Origin: CAYWVR01 sp964461715
GTDB taxonomy: Bacteria > Planctomycetota > Phycisphaerae > FEN-1346
Length of the DNA: 64,000 nucleotides
Assembly (NCBI GenBank): GCA_964461715.1
Contig: CAYWVR010000008.1
Coordinates: forward strand, 1-64,000
Direction: 5' to 3'
Under the pieces are notes generated by a model, which saw only the letters and a program-made list of their open reading frames with translations, made no database searches and had not been told where the DNA came from. Positions 34,002 through 42,653 of the stretch are shown piece after piece. The position numbers were made by a program, and so were the translations under genes. Position 1 is the first letter of the stretch. Every line of letters begins with the position of its first letter.

Positions 34002-34745
34002 GTGGCAAGGGACAGGGACAAGTTCTTCGGCGAAGGCGGCGACCTCCAGGAGACGGTTGTCCAGATCAACCGCTCCGCGAAGGTCGTCAAGGGCGGCCGG
34101 CGCTTCAGTTTCAGCGCCCTGGCCGTCGTCGGCGACCGCAACGGCCGCGTCGGCATCGGCTACGGCAAGGCCAACGAGGTGCCCCCCGCCGTCGAGAAGG
34201 GCATCTCCGAGGCCAAGAAGAGCCTCCGGCGCATCGCCCTCGACGGCGACACCATCCCGCACGAGGTCGTCGGACGCTTCGGCGCCGCCCGCGTCTTCAT
34301 GCGGCCCGCGGGGCCCGGAACCGGCGTCATCGCCGGCGGCGGCGTCCGCGCGGTCTGCCAGATGGTCGGCATCCACAACATCCTCACCAAGAGCATGGGA
34401 AGCACGAACCCCGTCAACCTCGTCAAGGCCGCCCTCGACGGGCTCCTGAGGCTCAAGGACGCCAAGGAGGTGGCCCGGCTGCGCGGCGTGCCGCTCGAAG
34501 AGATCGTCGGCAAGAAGCCCGCTCAGCGGGCCGAGCAGCAGGCCGAGGCCGCCCCGCCGGCCCTCGAACCGACCACCGGCGAACGCGAGGGACACGATAC
34601 CGAGGCCGCCGCCCGGGCCGAGGCCGAGAAGGCCGACGTCCCGGCCACCACCGAGAGCGAGGACAGCGAGGCCGTCGAGGTCGTCCCCGCGGAGACCGAG
34701 ACGCCCGCCGAGGCGACGCCCCCGACCGAAGAGGAGAAGTCGTGA
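34002..34745 (+). CDS. rpsE: 30S ribosomal protein S5 with long acidic tail
   Basis: Residues 1 to about 170 are S5: the double-stranded RNA-binding domain (QETVVQINRSAKVVKGGRR) and the C-terminal domain with GPGTGVIAGGGVRAVCQMVGI and SMGSTNPVNLVKAAL. A further 75 residues are Ala/Glu/Thr/Pro-rich and probably disordered, bringing the total to 247 against about 166. The start is GTG 34002 with AAGGAAGG upstream. The stop overlaps rplO directly: no rpmD (L30) gene lies between them. Confidence 0.94.
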   Translation: MARDRDKFFGEGGDLQETVVQINRSAKVVKGGRRFSFSALAVVGDRNGRVGIGYGKANEVPPAVEKGISEAKKSLRRIALDGDTIPHEVVGRFGAARVFMRPAGPGTGVIAGGGVRAVCQMVGIHNILTKSMGSTNPVNLVKAALDGLLRLKDAKEVARLRGVPLEEIVGKKPAQRAEQQAEAAPPALEPTTGEREGHDTEAAARAEAEKADVPATTESEDSEAVEVVPAETETPAEATPPTEEEKS

Positions 34746-35185
34746 ATCTCTCCGACGTCAAGAACAGCGCCCCGAAGCACGAGGCCCGCAAGCGCGTGGG
34801 GCGCGGCATGGGGTCCGGCTACGGCAAGACCTCCGGGCGCGGCCACAAGGGCCAGAAGTCCCGGGCCGGCTACAGCCGCCGCCTCGCCTACGAGGGCGGC
34901 CAGATGCCCCTGTTTCGGCGGCTTCCGAAGCGCGGATTCTCGAACGCCCGCTTCGCCCGGGAAGTCCGCGTCGTCAACGTCGGCGACCTGAACGTCTTCG
35001 ACGACGGGGCCGAGGTCGGCCTCGAAACGCTCCGTAAGAGGGGCATCCTCAAAGGCCAGGTGGAAGCCCTCAAAGTTCTCGGGCGGGGCACGCTCGAAAA
35101 GGCCCTGACCGTCCGAGCCCACGCATTCAGCGCAAGCGCCCGCGACAAGATCACCGAGGCGGGCGGCAAGGCGGAGATCCTCTAG
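34742..35185 (+). CDS. rplO: 50S ribosomal protein L15
   Basis: A 147-residue protein with the Gly-rich N-terminus (RVGRGMGSGYGKTSGRGHKGQ) and MPLFRRLPKRGFSN. The start is GTG 34742, overlapping the rpsE stop (GTGA), which indicates translational coupling. secY follows after 2 bp. Confidence 0.94.
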   Translation: MNLSDVKNSAPKHEARKRVGRGMGSGYGKTSGRGHKGQKSRAGYSRRLAYEGGQMPLFRRLPKRGFSNARFAREVRVVNVGDLNVFDDGAEVGLETLRKRGILKGQVEALKVLGRGTLEKALTVRAHAFSASARDKITEAGGKAEIL

Positions 35186-35187
35186 GC

Positions 35188-36576
35188 ATGTTCCGGTCCC
35201 TGGTCAGCGTCTTCAAAATCCCCGAGCTGAGGCGGAAGATCCTCTTCACGATCCTCATCCTCGCGGTCTTCCGGGTGGGGTCCTACGTCCCCATTCCCGG
35301 CACGGACGCCGGCTATCTCGAGCAGATCACCGGCGAGACCTTCCAGGAAGGGGCCGGCGGGGGCGAGAGCGGTGTGCGCGGGTACCTGGCCTTCATCGCC
35401 CGCATCACGGGCGGATCGTTCCAGCCCTTCCTCTTCGCACTGGGTATCATGCCCTACATCAGCGCCTCGATTATCCTCCAGCTCCTGACGCAGGCCGTCC
35501 CCTCCCTGGAGAAGCTCGCCAAGGAGGGCGAGGCCGGACGACGCAAGATCAACGAGTACACCCGGTACCTGACGGTGCTCCTGTGTATCGTCCAGGCGTC
35601 GGTCATCTCCCAAACGGACACCTTCGGCGCCGGCGGGTGGCGCGGCGAGGTCGGGTCCACGCTCTATTACTTCGTGTGCGTCATGGCGATGACGTGCGGC
35701 ACGATCCTTCTGATGTGGCTGGGCGAGCTGGTGGACGAGTTCGGCATCGGCAACGGCATCAGCCTCATCATCATGGCCGGCATCGTCGACCGGCTGCCGG
35801 CCGTCGGCCTCTACCTTGCCGATAACGCCACCTTCGAGTTCATGAGCTTCCAGCCCAACGCCATTGGCATCGAGAAGATCGTCCTGATCCTGGTGATGTT
35901 CGTCGGGGTGATCATCGGCGTCATCGCGATTACCCAGGCCCAGCGCCGAATCCCCATCCAGCAGGCCAAGCACACGCGGGGCCGCCGGGTCTACGGCGGC
36001 CAACGCCAGTACCTTCCGCTGAGGGTCAACCAGGCGGGCGTCATCCCGGTCATCTTCGCCTCCAGCCTCCTGATGCTCCCGATGTACCTCTTTGAATGGA
36101 TGGCGGGGCAGTGGGGCGACGCCCGGGGCGCCAGTGTCATCCGCGAGATGGCCGGGGCTTTCACCTACGGGGGGGTTGTCCACCTGCTGGCTTACGTCGG
36201 CCTCATCTACCTCTTCTGCTACTTCTGGACGGCCATCCAGTTCCAGCCGAGCGAAATGGCCGACAACCTCCGCAACTTCGGCAGCTTCATCCCCGGACGC
36301 CGCCCGGGCGCCTCGACGGCCCGGTACCTGGAGCGCGTGATGAACCGCATCACGTACGTCGGCGCCGGCTTCCTGGCGATCGTGGCCATCCTGCCGGTCG
36401 TCCTCAGCGGGCTGACGAACGTCAGCATGCTCATGACGGGGTTCCTGGGCGGGACGGGTCTGCTGATTATCGTGAGCGTCGCCCTCGATCTGGTGCAGCG
36501 GGTCGAGTCGCACCTGATCATGCGGCACTACGAGGGGTTCCTGGCCGAAGGACGGGTGCGGGGGCGGCGTGGCTGA
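35188..36576 (+). CDS. secY: Preprotein translocase channel SecY
   Basis: A 462-residue inner-membrane protein with ten predicted membrane segments forming the Sec channel. The start FRSLVSVFKIPELRRKILFT and plug region are recognisable; conserved blocks include ALGIMPYISASIILQLLTQ and GQRQYLPLRVNQAGVIPVIFASS. It is slightly long because of an extra loop near FQEGAGGGESG. It overlaps map by 8 bp. Confidence 0.96.
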   Translation: MFRSLVSVFKIPELRRKILFTILILAVFRVGSYVPIPGTDAGYLEQITGETFQEGAGGGESGVRGYLAFIARITGGSFQPFLFALGIMPYISASIILQLLTQAVPSLEKLAKEGEAGRRKINEYTRYLTVLLCIVQASVISQTDTFGAGGWRGEVGSTLYYFVCVMAMTCGTILLMWLGELVDEFGIGNGISLIIMAGIVDRLPAVGLYLADNATFEFMSFQPNAIGIEKIVLILVMFVGVIIGVIAITQAQRRIPIQQAKHTRGRRVYGGQRQYLPLRVNQAGVIPVIFASSLLMLPMYLFEWMAGQWGDARGASVIREMAGAFTYGGVVHLLAYVGLIYLFCYFWTAIQFQPSEMADNLRNFGSFIPGRRPGASTARYLERVMNRITYVGAGFLAIVAILPVVLSGLTNVSMLMTGFLGGTGLLIIVSVALDLVQRVESHLIMRHYEGFLAEGRVRGRRG

Positions 36577-37402
36577 GACAACCGAACGAATGGCCATCTG
36601 TCCAAAAAACGCCGACGCGATCGAGAAGATGCGCGAGGCCGGCCGAACCGTGGCGAAGGTCCTGACGCGGATCGGCGCGATGCTCGCCCCCGGCGTCACC
36701 ACGGGCGAACTCGACGACGAGGCCGCACGCATTTGTCGCGAACGCGGCGCGCGGCCGCTGTTTCTGGGCCAGCCGCACCCGCGCGGCGGGACGGCGTACC
36801 CGGGCTGCATCTGTGCCAGCCTCAACGAGGAGCTGGTCCACGGCATCCCGGGGCCGAGGAAGATCGTCGACGGCGACGTCGTCTCGATCGACTTCGGCGT
36901 CGAGCAGGGCGGCTGGTGTGCTGACGCCGCGCGGACTTGGGCCGTCGGCGACGTGGCCCCAAAGGTGGGGCGCCTGTTGGCCGTGACGGAGCAGGCCCTC
37001 GCCCTGGTCCGCTGCGAGGCCCGGGCGGGCGTCCTCTGGTCGGCAGTGGCCGGCCGGATCGAGGCCCTCGTCACGCGCGAGGGGTTCTCGATCGTGACGG
37101 ACTATGTCGGCCACGGCATCGGACGCAAGATGTGGGAGCCGCCTCAGGTGCCCAACTATGTCAGTCGGGCCCTGCTGAAGAACGATTGGATGCTGGTGCA
37201 GAACATGACGCTGGCCGTCGAGCCGATGGTGAACGCCGGCGGCCGGCGCGTCCGCGAGGCCGCGGACGGGTGGACCGTGGTGACCGCCGACGGGTCGCCG
37301 TGTGCCCACTTTGAGGATACGTTCGTCGTACATAAGGACGGGGCGGAGCCCCTGACGCGACTCGAAGGCGAACCAGGAGGTTCATCCGAAGCCCATGGCT
37401 AA
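36569..37402 (+). CDS. map: Methionine aminopeptidase, type I
   Basis: Removes N-terminal methionine from nascent proteins. A 277-residue pita-bread metalloenzyme; metal ligands fall in SIDFGVEQGGWCADAARTW (two Asp), GHGIGRKMWE (His), and two Glu near AVEPMV and FEDTFVV. GTG 36569 overlaps the secY end; ATG 36590 (MAICPKN) is an alternative. The end overlaps infA. Adenylate kinase, often found between secY and map, is absent. Confidence 0.94.
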   Translation: MAETTERMAICPKNADAIEKMREAGRTVAKVLTRIGAMLAPGVTTGELDDEAARICRERGARPLFLGQPHPRGGTAYPGCICASLNEELVHGIPGPRKIVDGDVVSIDFGVEQGGWCADAARTWAVGDVAPKVGRLLAVTEQALALVRCEARAGVLWSAVAGRIEALVTREGFSIVTDYVGHGIGRKMWEPPQVPNYVSRALLKNDWMLVQNMTLAVEPMVNAGGRRVREAADGWTVVTADGSPCAHFEDTFVVHKDGAEPLTRLEGEPGGSSEAHG

Positions 37403-37610
37403 GGACGTTATCCGGTTGGAAGGGGCGGTGACCGAGGCGTTGCCCAACGCCGTGTTCCGCGTCAAGCTCGAGAACGAGCACGAGGTGTTGGCGCACGTCT
37501 CCGGCCGCATGCGGATGCATTTTATCCGCATCCTGCCGGGGGACAAGGTCACGGTCGAACTGTCCCCCTACGACCTGACGAAGGGACGGATCGTTTACCG
37601 GACCGGGTGA
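37395..37610 (+). CDS. infA: Translation initiation factor IF-1
   Basis: A 71-residue OB-fold protein that blocks the A site during initiation. MAKDVIRLEGAVTEALPN, then LAHVSGRMRMHFIRILPGDKV and LTKGRIVYR are all typical. Coupled to map by an 8-bp overlap. Confidence 0.96.
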   Translation: MAKDVIRLEGAVTEALPNAVFRVKLENEHEVLAHVSGRMRMHFIRILPGDKVTVELSPYDLTKGRIVYRTG

Positions 37611-37647
37611 CGCCGTGCCGCCGAGCATGACCGCGAGGTTGACCGAG

Positions 37648-37782
37648 ATGAAGGTACGGACCAGCGTTAAACGAATCTGTGAGAACTGCAAGGTGATCCG
37701 GCGCCAGGGCGTCGTGCGGGTGATCTGTACAAACCCCCGACACAAGCAGCGCCAGCGCACCAAGCGTAAACTCGGGAGGTAA
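37648..37782 (+). CDS. rpmJ: 50S ribosomal protein L36
   Basis: A 44-residue zinc-ribbon protein (MKVRTSVKRICENCKVIRR) with C11, C14, C27 and H32 as ligands, that is the zinc-containing form. Too short for most ORF lists. It lies between infA and rpsM, as in many bacteria, and is a few residues longer than the common 37-38. Confidence 0.94.
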   Translation: MKVRTSVKRICENCKVIRRQGVVRVICTNPRHKQRQRTKRKLGR

Positions 37783-37786
37783 GACG

Positions 37787-38170
37787 ATGCCGCGTATCGC
37801 GGGTGTGGACGTGCCGGCCAACAAGACGATCTGGACGGCCCTGACCTATATCCACGGGATCGGGCGGGCCTCGGCCATGGCCATCTGCAAGGATGCCCAG
37901 GTCGGTCCCCATGGCCGTATGAAAGACCTGACCGAGGACGAGATCGGCCGCATCGCCACGGCCATCGACCGCAGCTTCGTCGTCGAAGGGGCCCTTCGGC
38001 GGCAGGTGATGCAGAACATCGCCCGGCTGCGCGATATCAACAGCTACCGCGGCCTGCGGCACCGGCGCGGACTGCCGGTCCGGGGCCAGCGGACGCGCAC
38101 CAATGCCCGGACCCGCAAGGGACCGCGCAAGACCGTGGCCGGCAAGAAGGGTGTCAAGGACCTGAGATAA
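37787..38170 (+). CDS. rpsM: 30S ribosomal protein S13
   Basis: A 127-residue head protein at the subunit bridges. MPRIAGVDVPANKTIWTALTYI and RGLRHRRGLPVRGQRTRTNART are diagnostic. It starts 4 bp after the rpmJ stop with GGGAGG over the rpmJ end. Confidence 0.95.
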   Translation: MPRIAGVDVPANKTIWTALTYIHGIGRASAMAICKDAQVGPHGRMKDLTEDEIGRIATAIDRSFVVEGALRRQVMQNIARLRDINSYRGLRHRRGLPVRGQRTRTNARTRKGPRKTVAGKKGVKDLR

Positions 38171-38241
38171 CCCGCGCCCCAAGGCGCGAGGACGGTTCGC
38201 CGGACGGGGCCGGGCCCCGGCGGCGAACGGACGGAGACGCG

Positions 38242-38616
38242 ATGGCCAAGAAAAAGAAAATTCGGCGAAGCGTGGCCAAGGGCGTGGTTCACGTCAAGGC
38301 CACCTTCAACAACACGATCGTCACCATCACCGACCCCGCGGGGGCGGTGCTGTGCCAGGACTCGGCCGGGACGATCGGATTCAAGGGCAGTCGCAAGTCC
38401 ACGCCCTTTGCGGCCCAGCGGGCCGCGGAGGCGTGTGCCGAGAAGGCGATCAAGATGGGCATGCGAGAGGTCGAGGTCCGCGTCAAGGGCCCCGGCAGCG
38501 GTCGGGAATCGGCCATCACCGCCCTCCAGGCCGCCGGCCTGAAGGTGACGGCCATCGAGGACGTCACGCCGATCCCCCACAACGGCTGTCGGCCCCGCAA
38601 GCGCCGACGCGTCTGA
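38242..38616 (+). CDS. rpsK: 30S ribosomal protein S11
   Basis: A 124-residue platform protein. KGVVHVKATFNNTIVTITD, then GSRKSTPFAAQRAAE and GPGSGRESAI are typical, and the end DVTPIPHNGCRPRKRRRV is conserved. Standard length. Confidence 0.96.
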   Translation: MAKKKKIRRSVAKGVVHVKATFNNTIVTITDPAGAVLCQDSAGTIGFKGSRKSTPFAAQRAAEACAEKAIKMGMREVEVRVKGPGSGRESAITALQAAGLKVTAIEDVTPIPHNGCRPRKRRRV

Positions 38617-38650
38617 CCCGCGCACCCGAGAGGCGAACGAGAGAGAACGC

Positions 38651-39283
38651 ATGGCACGATACAGTGGACCGGTTTGCCGTCGATGCCGCCGCGCCGGCAT
38701 GAAGCTCTACCTGAAGGGGGTGCGCTGCGAGACGGCCAAGTGCCCCATCGAAAAGCAGTGGCGCAACAAGCCGCCCGGCATGCACTTCTGGCGTCGGCGC
38801 CGGCCCTCCGAGTACGCGGAGCGCATGCGCGAGAAGCAGAAGCTCCGCTGGTACTACGGCGTGCTGGAGCGCCAGTTCCGGCGCTTCTTCGCGGAGGCGG
38901 CGCGCGGCAAGGGATCGACGGGCGAGCGGCTGCTGGTGCTCATGGAGCGCCGGCTCGACAACGTTGTCTACCGGCTCGGGTTCGCCCCGAGCCGCCAGGC
39001 CGCCCGCCAGTTCGTCTCGCACGGCCACATCCTCCTGAACGGCAAGATGACCACCACGCCCAGCGTCAAGCTCCGCCCGGGCGACGTGATCACGGTGCGC
39101 GGCCGGAAGCCCAGCCGCAACCTCGTGCGCGGGTGGCTCAGCGAGGAGGAGGGCCGCATCGTCCCGCAGTGGCTCGAGGTCGACGCCGGGCAGCTGCGCG
39201 GCGAAGTCAAGGCCCTGCCGGCCCGCGAGGACGTGTCGATTCAGCTCAACGAGCAGCTTATCGTCGAGTTCTGCAGCCACTAA
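38651..39283 (+). CDS. rpsD: 30S ribosomal protein S4, zinc-type
   Basis: A 210-residue primary 16S rRNA-binding protein; represses the alpha operon in E. coli. The N-terminus keeps a four-cysteine zinc site (CRRC, then C-x4-C in RCETAKC). The S4 RNA-binding domain contains RLDNVVYRLGFAPSRQAARQ and VSHGHILLNGK. Confidence 0.95.
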   Translation: MARYSGPVCRRCRRAGMKLYLKGVRCETAKCPIEKQWRNKPPGMHFWRRRRPSEYAERMREKQKLRWYYGVLERQFRRFFAEAARGKGSTGERLLVLMERRLDNVVYRLGFAPSRQAARQFVSHGHILLNGKMTTTPSVKLRPGDVITVRGRKPSRNLVRGWLSEEEGRIVPQWLEVDAGQLRGEVKALPAREDVSIQLNEQLIVEFCSH

Positions 39284-39304
39284 CCAGGCGAGGAGGCGAA
39301 GAAC

Positions 39305-40327
39305 GTGATGCGGATCCGATGGAAGGGCCTGGAACTGCCGACGCGCGTGGTCCTCGACTCCCCCGCCGCGACGGATTGCTACGGCATCTTCAATGCCGAG
39401 CCCTTCGAGCGCGGTTTCGGTGTGACGATCGGCAACTCGCTGCGGCGGGTGCTCCTGTCGAGCCTCGAAGGCGCCGCCGTCACCGGCGTCAAGATCGATC
39501 GCGTCCTTCACGAGTTTTCCTCGATCGAGGGCGTGACCGAGGACGTGACCGAGGTCGTGCTCAACACCAAGCAGCTCGTCGTCCGCATGGAAGGCGACGA
39601 GCCGCGCATCATCTCCGTCGAGGCCGACGAGCCCGGCCCCGTCACCGCCGGCCAGATTCAGACCGACCCCCACGTCGAGATCATCAATCCCGACCACCTG
39701 CTCTGCACCCTGGCCAAGGGCGGAAGCTTCCGCATGCAGATGCGCGTCGAGAAGGGGCGGGGCTACGTGGCCGCCGAGGAGAACACCCCCGAGGAGCAGG
39801 AGGTCGGCTACATCCCCGTCGACTCCCTCTTCTCCCCCGTGACCCGCGTCCGCTACCGCACCGAGGATACCCGCGTCGGCCACCGCACCAACTACGACCG
39901 ACTCATCCTCGAAGTCTGGACCAACGGGACCGTCTCGCCGGAGATGGCCGTCGTGGAGGCCGCCAAGGTCCTCCGCAAGCACCTGAACCCGTTCGTCGAG
40001 TACTTCCAGCCGGGCGAGGAGCTAGGCACCGCCGCCGCTCCCGCCGCCGAGGAAGTGCCCGGCGCCGAGGAATACGTCTCGGAGCTCGAACGCAAGCTCG
40101 CCATGCCCATCGCCCAGTTGGAGCTCTCGGTCCGGGCCTCGAACTGTCTGGAGTCCGAGAACATCATGACCGTCGGCCAGCTCGTTCGCCTCACGGAGGA
40201 CGAGCTCCTCGCCATCCGGTCCTTCGGCAAGACCAGCCTCCGCGAGGTCAAGCGGAAGCTCGCCGACCTCGGCCTGTCGCTGGGGATGGACCTCGAGGGC
40301 GTCACGGCCGGCGGAGGGAGTGCCTGA
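39305..40327 (+). CDS. rpoA: RNA polymerase alpha subunit
   Basis: A 340-residue protein. The N-terminal assembly domain includes ERGFGVTIGNSLRRVLLSSLEGAAV; the C-terminal DNA/activator-binding domain has ELSVRASNCLESENI and LLAIRSFGKTSLREVKRKL. GTG 39305 has GGAGG 8 bases upstream; ATG 39308 is equally possible. A linker of about 30 residues is Ala/Pro/Glu-rich. Confidence 0.96.
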   Translation: MMRIRWKGLELPTRVVLDSPAATDCYGIFNAEPFERGFGVTIGNSLRRVLLSSLEGAAVTGVKIDRVLHEFSSIEGVTEDVTEVVLNTKQLVVRMEGDEPRIISVEADEPGPVTAGQIQTDPHVEIINPDHLLCTLAKGGSFRMQMRVEKGRGYVAAEENTPEEQEVGYIPVDSLFSPVTRVRYRTEDTRVGHRTNYDRLILEVWTNGTVSPEMAVVEAAKVLRKHLNPFVEYFQPGEELGTAAAPAAEEVPGAEEYVSELERKLAMPIAQLELSVRASNCLESENIMTVGQLVRLTEDELLAIRSFGKTSLREVKRKLADLGLSLGMDLEGVTAGGGSA

Positions 40328-40329
40328 CG

Positions 40330-40698
40330 ATGCGCCACATGAAGGCTGGACGCAAGTTGAATCGGACCTCGAGCCACCGACGGGCCCTCTTGAGGAGCCT
40401 CGCCCAGGCCCTCTTCGAGCACGAGTCCGTCACGACCACCGTGCCCAAGGCCAAGGAGGCCCGCCGGTTCGTCGAGCGCTTGATCACCCTCGCTCGAAAG
40501 AACACCCTCGCCGCCCGGCGCCTCGTCGCCTCGCGGCTCCAGGACGAGGCGATCGCCAAGAAGCTCGTCGAGGAGATCGCCCCGCGCTTCGCCGACCGCC
40601 CCGGCGGCTACACCCGCATCGTCAAGCTCGCCCGGCGCCGTATCGGCGACGCTTCGCAGGTGTGTAAGCTGGAACTGGTCGAGAAGGGCGACGCGTAG
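40330..40698 (+). CDS. rplQ: 50S ribosomal protein L17
   Basis: A 122-residue protein around the tunnel exit, last gene of the superoperon. MRHMKAGRKLNRTSSHRRAL and ALFEHESVTTTVPKAKEAR are diagnostic. ATG 40330 follows rpoA by 2 bp. No clear terminator is seen before the next gene, 32 bp on. Confidence 0.95.
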   Translation: MRHMKAGRKLNRTSSHRRALLRSLAQALFEHESVTTTVPKAKEARRFVERLITLARKNTLAARRLVASRLQDEAIAKKLVEEIAPRFADRPGGYTRIVKLARRRIGDASQVCKLELVEKGDA

Positions 40699-40730
40699 CC
40701 GCACCGGGCCCGCCCTTCGCGGAGGCCCCC

Positions 40731-41141
40731 ATGGCCGACTGCATCTTCTGCAAAATCGTCGCCGGCAAGATTCCCTCGACCAAGGTCCACGAGGACGAAG
40801 TCTGCCTCGCCTTCATGGACATCGGCCCGCTGGCCGACGGCCACACCCTGATTATCCCCAAGAAGCACTACGCTTTTCTCATGGAGATGCCCGCCGACGA
40901 GGCGGCCCACATCGGGGGCCTTCTGCCGAAGCTGGCCGCGGCCGTCAAGAGCGCCATGGACGTCCCGGGCCTGAACGTCCTCCAGAACAACGGTCGCGTG
41001 GCCGGCCAGGCCGTCGATCACGTCCACTTCCACCTCATCCCCCGCGTGCCCGACGACCGTCTCGGGTATCGCTGGCCCGCCGGCGAGGCCGACCCCGACG
41101 AGCTGAGAAGCCAGGCCGAGGCCATCCGCGCCCGGCTCTGA
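40731..41141 (+). CDS. hinT: HIT-family hydrolase (HinT-like)
   Basis: A 136-residue purine-nucleotide phosphoramidase-type protein. The catalytic His triad is HVHFHLIPR (H97, H99, H101), and the N-terminus CIFCKIVAGKIPS has the CxxC of zinc-containing HIT proteins. Probably co-transcribed with rplQ. It converges with the minus-strand LolA-like gene 19 bp downstream. Confidence 0.9.
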   Translation: MADCIFCKIVAGKIPSTKVHEDEVCLAFMDIGPLADGHTLIIPKKHYAFLMEMPADEAAHIGGLLPKLAAAVKSAMDVPGLNVLQNNGRVAGQAVDHVHFHLIPRVPDDRLGYRWPAGEADPDELRSQAEAIRARL

Positions 41142-41160
41142 CGTAGCGCATCCAGACCTT

Positions 41161-41901
41161 CTACCGACCCTTCGTCGTCGGTTCCTTCGCGTGGACGATC
41201 TGCTCCCAGTCGTCGGGAACGTCGGGGCGGGCGAACTGCGTGGGGTCCACCTTCGCGTTCGGCTCGATGTGGTGGAAGTCGAGGGTGGTGATGTTCTCGC
41301 TCGGGTCCCCAAGGCGGGTCCGCGTGGGAAGGCCCGTGTCCTTCTCGATCCACAGGGCGATCTTCGTGTAGTCGGCGGCGGCGTCCGTGCCCTTCTTGGG
41401 CACGAGTTCCAGGACCCACCGCTTCTTCGCGTCGGCGGCCTCGGCCTCCGCGTCGCGCCGGACGTCGAAGAACTTGAGCACCGCCCCCTTCTTCTGGCCG
41501 AAGGGCATGGGGAAGGGCGTTTTGCCCAGCTCGAACGATTCGACCGGCGGCTCGTCCTCGCCGCGCAGCTCCCAGACGACGAGCTGTTTCGTGGCGTCCT
41601 TCTTGTGGTACAGGCGCCGCCCGTCGAAGACGAACGTCTCCTGCGGGGCGGTGGTGAACTCGAAGCGCAGCAGGTTCGGGGCCTTGAAGGCGAGGCGCCC
41701 TTTCCGCTTCTGGATGTCCTCGTAGAGGGTCTGGTTCAGCTCGTAGTCGAAATGGGCCGTGAGGGTCTCGAGCGTTCGCCCGGCCGCGTCGGTCTTCTCG
41801 AGGACCGCCGCGACGTCCGCCGGGACCGTCTCGGGGGCCTCGGCCGCGCTCGCCGCGAGGCCGAGCGCCAGAATCGTGAGGGTCGTCAGGCAGCGCATCA
41901 T
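41161..41901 (-). CDS. LolA-like outer-membrane lipoprotein carrier protein
   Basis: A 246-residue exported protein: a signal peptide (LTTLTILALGLAASAAEA) is followed by a LolA/LolB-type fold, with helix VLEKTDAAGRTLETLTAHF and strands RLAFKAPNLLRFEF and ETFVFDGRRLYHKKD. LolA proteins ferry lipoproteins across the periplasm; more distant members have unknown cargo. ATG 41901 has AGGAGG upstream and overlaps the stop of the VTT gene. Last gene of a four-gene cassette with an ABC transporter of the LolD/MacB class, which supports a lipid or lipoprotein role (inference). Confidence 0.72.
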   Translation of the reverse strand: MMRCLTTLTILALGLAASAAEAPETVPADVAAVLEKTDAAGRTLETLTAHFDYELNQTLYEDIQKRKGRLAFKAPNLLRFEFTTAPQETFVFDGRRLYHKKDATKQLVVWELRGEDEPPVESFELGKTPFPMPFGQKKGAVLKFFDVRRDAEAEAADAKKRWVLELVPKKGTDAAADYTKIALWIEKDTGLPTRTRLGDPSENITTLDFHHIEPNAKVDPTQFARPDVPDDWEQIVHAKEPTTKGR

Positions 41902-42653
41902 CGTTGGTCCTCCTTCGCGGCGCGGCGGGCGCGCCGGTAGTCTCTGAATTTCCCGAGGGCCGTCGGCAGGCCGCGAGCCAGGCCCAGCACCGCCGCCGCC
42001 CCCCCGATCCCCAGCACCCACTGCCACCCCAGGTCGAAACCCTCCGCGAGGTAGGCCAGCAGCACGTACCGCGGCCAGCGTCCCACGACCGACCCCAGGG
42101 CGAACCTCCATCGAGGATACCCTTCGCTGATCGCCAGCAGGCGGACGAAATCGATCGGAATCGGCAGGAACGAGAACGCCGCCAGCGTCGCGAAGGGCGA
42201 CCGGTGGAACCACGCGGCCATCCGGCGATAGAGCCGCGTCATGCGGACCCGCTTGACGGTCCGCAGGCGATAGAGGGCCGTCAGCAGATGGTAGTCGTGC
42301 ATGTTGGCGACGCCCGTGCCCGCGGCCCCAAGGGTCGCGAGGGCCAGGGGCGGCAGGCCCAGGCCCCCCTTCGCCGCCGGGGCCGCCGCCCACAGCACCA
42401 TGATCGTCGTCGGCAGCGGAAGGAAGGTGCAGCAGACGGACATGTACGCGAGGAACCCCGCGAGCCGGGCGGCCGGGTGCGCGTCACCCCACGCCAGCCA
42501 CACCCCGCCCAGGGCCGCCAGCGCCGCCCCGTACGGCACGAACCAGCGGGCGAGGGAGACGTTCCGCTCCGGCCGCACGCGCAGCTCGACCACCTCGTCC
42601 CCGGCGGCGTCGGGCGCTTCCGTCCGCGCCTCAGTTGCCTTCGATTCGACCAT
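41898..42653 (-). CDS. VTT-domain membrane protein (DedA/TVP38-like, YqaA type)
   Basis: A 251-residue inner-membrane protein with five or six hydrophobic segments. Features of the VTT/SNARE-associated family are CCTFLPLPTTIMVLW, then PFATLAAFSFLPIPIDFVRLLAISEGY, resembling the FxGRFLP-like P/R motif of DedA relatives, and WRFALGSVVGRWPRYVLLAY. Some DedA-family proteins flip lipids such as undecaprenyl phosphate or phosphatidylethanolamine; function here unknown. Its start overlaps the ABC ATPase by 23 bp and its end overlaps the LolA-like gene by 4 bp. Confidence 0.7.
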   Translation of the reverse strand: MVESKATEARTEAPDAAGDEVVELRVRPERNVSLARWFVPYGAALAALGGVWLAWGDAHPAARLAGFLAYMSVCCTFLPLPTTIMVLWAAAPAAKGGLGLPPLALATLGAAGTGVANMHDYHLLTALYRLRTVKRVRMTRLYRRMAAWFHRSPFATLAAFSFLPIPIDFVRLLAISEGYPRWRFALGSVVGRWPRYVLLAYLAEGFDLGWQWVLGIGGAAAVLGLARGLPTALGKFRDYRRARRAAKEDQR

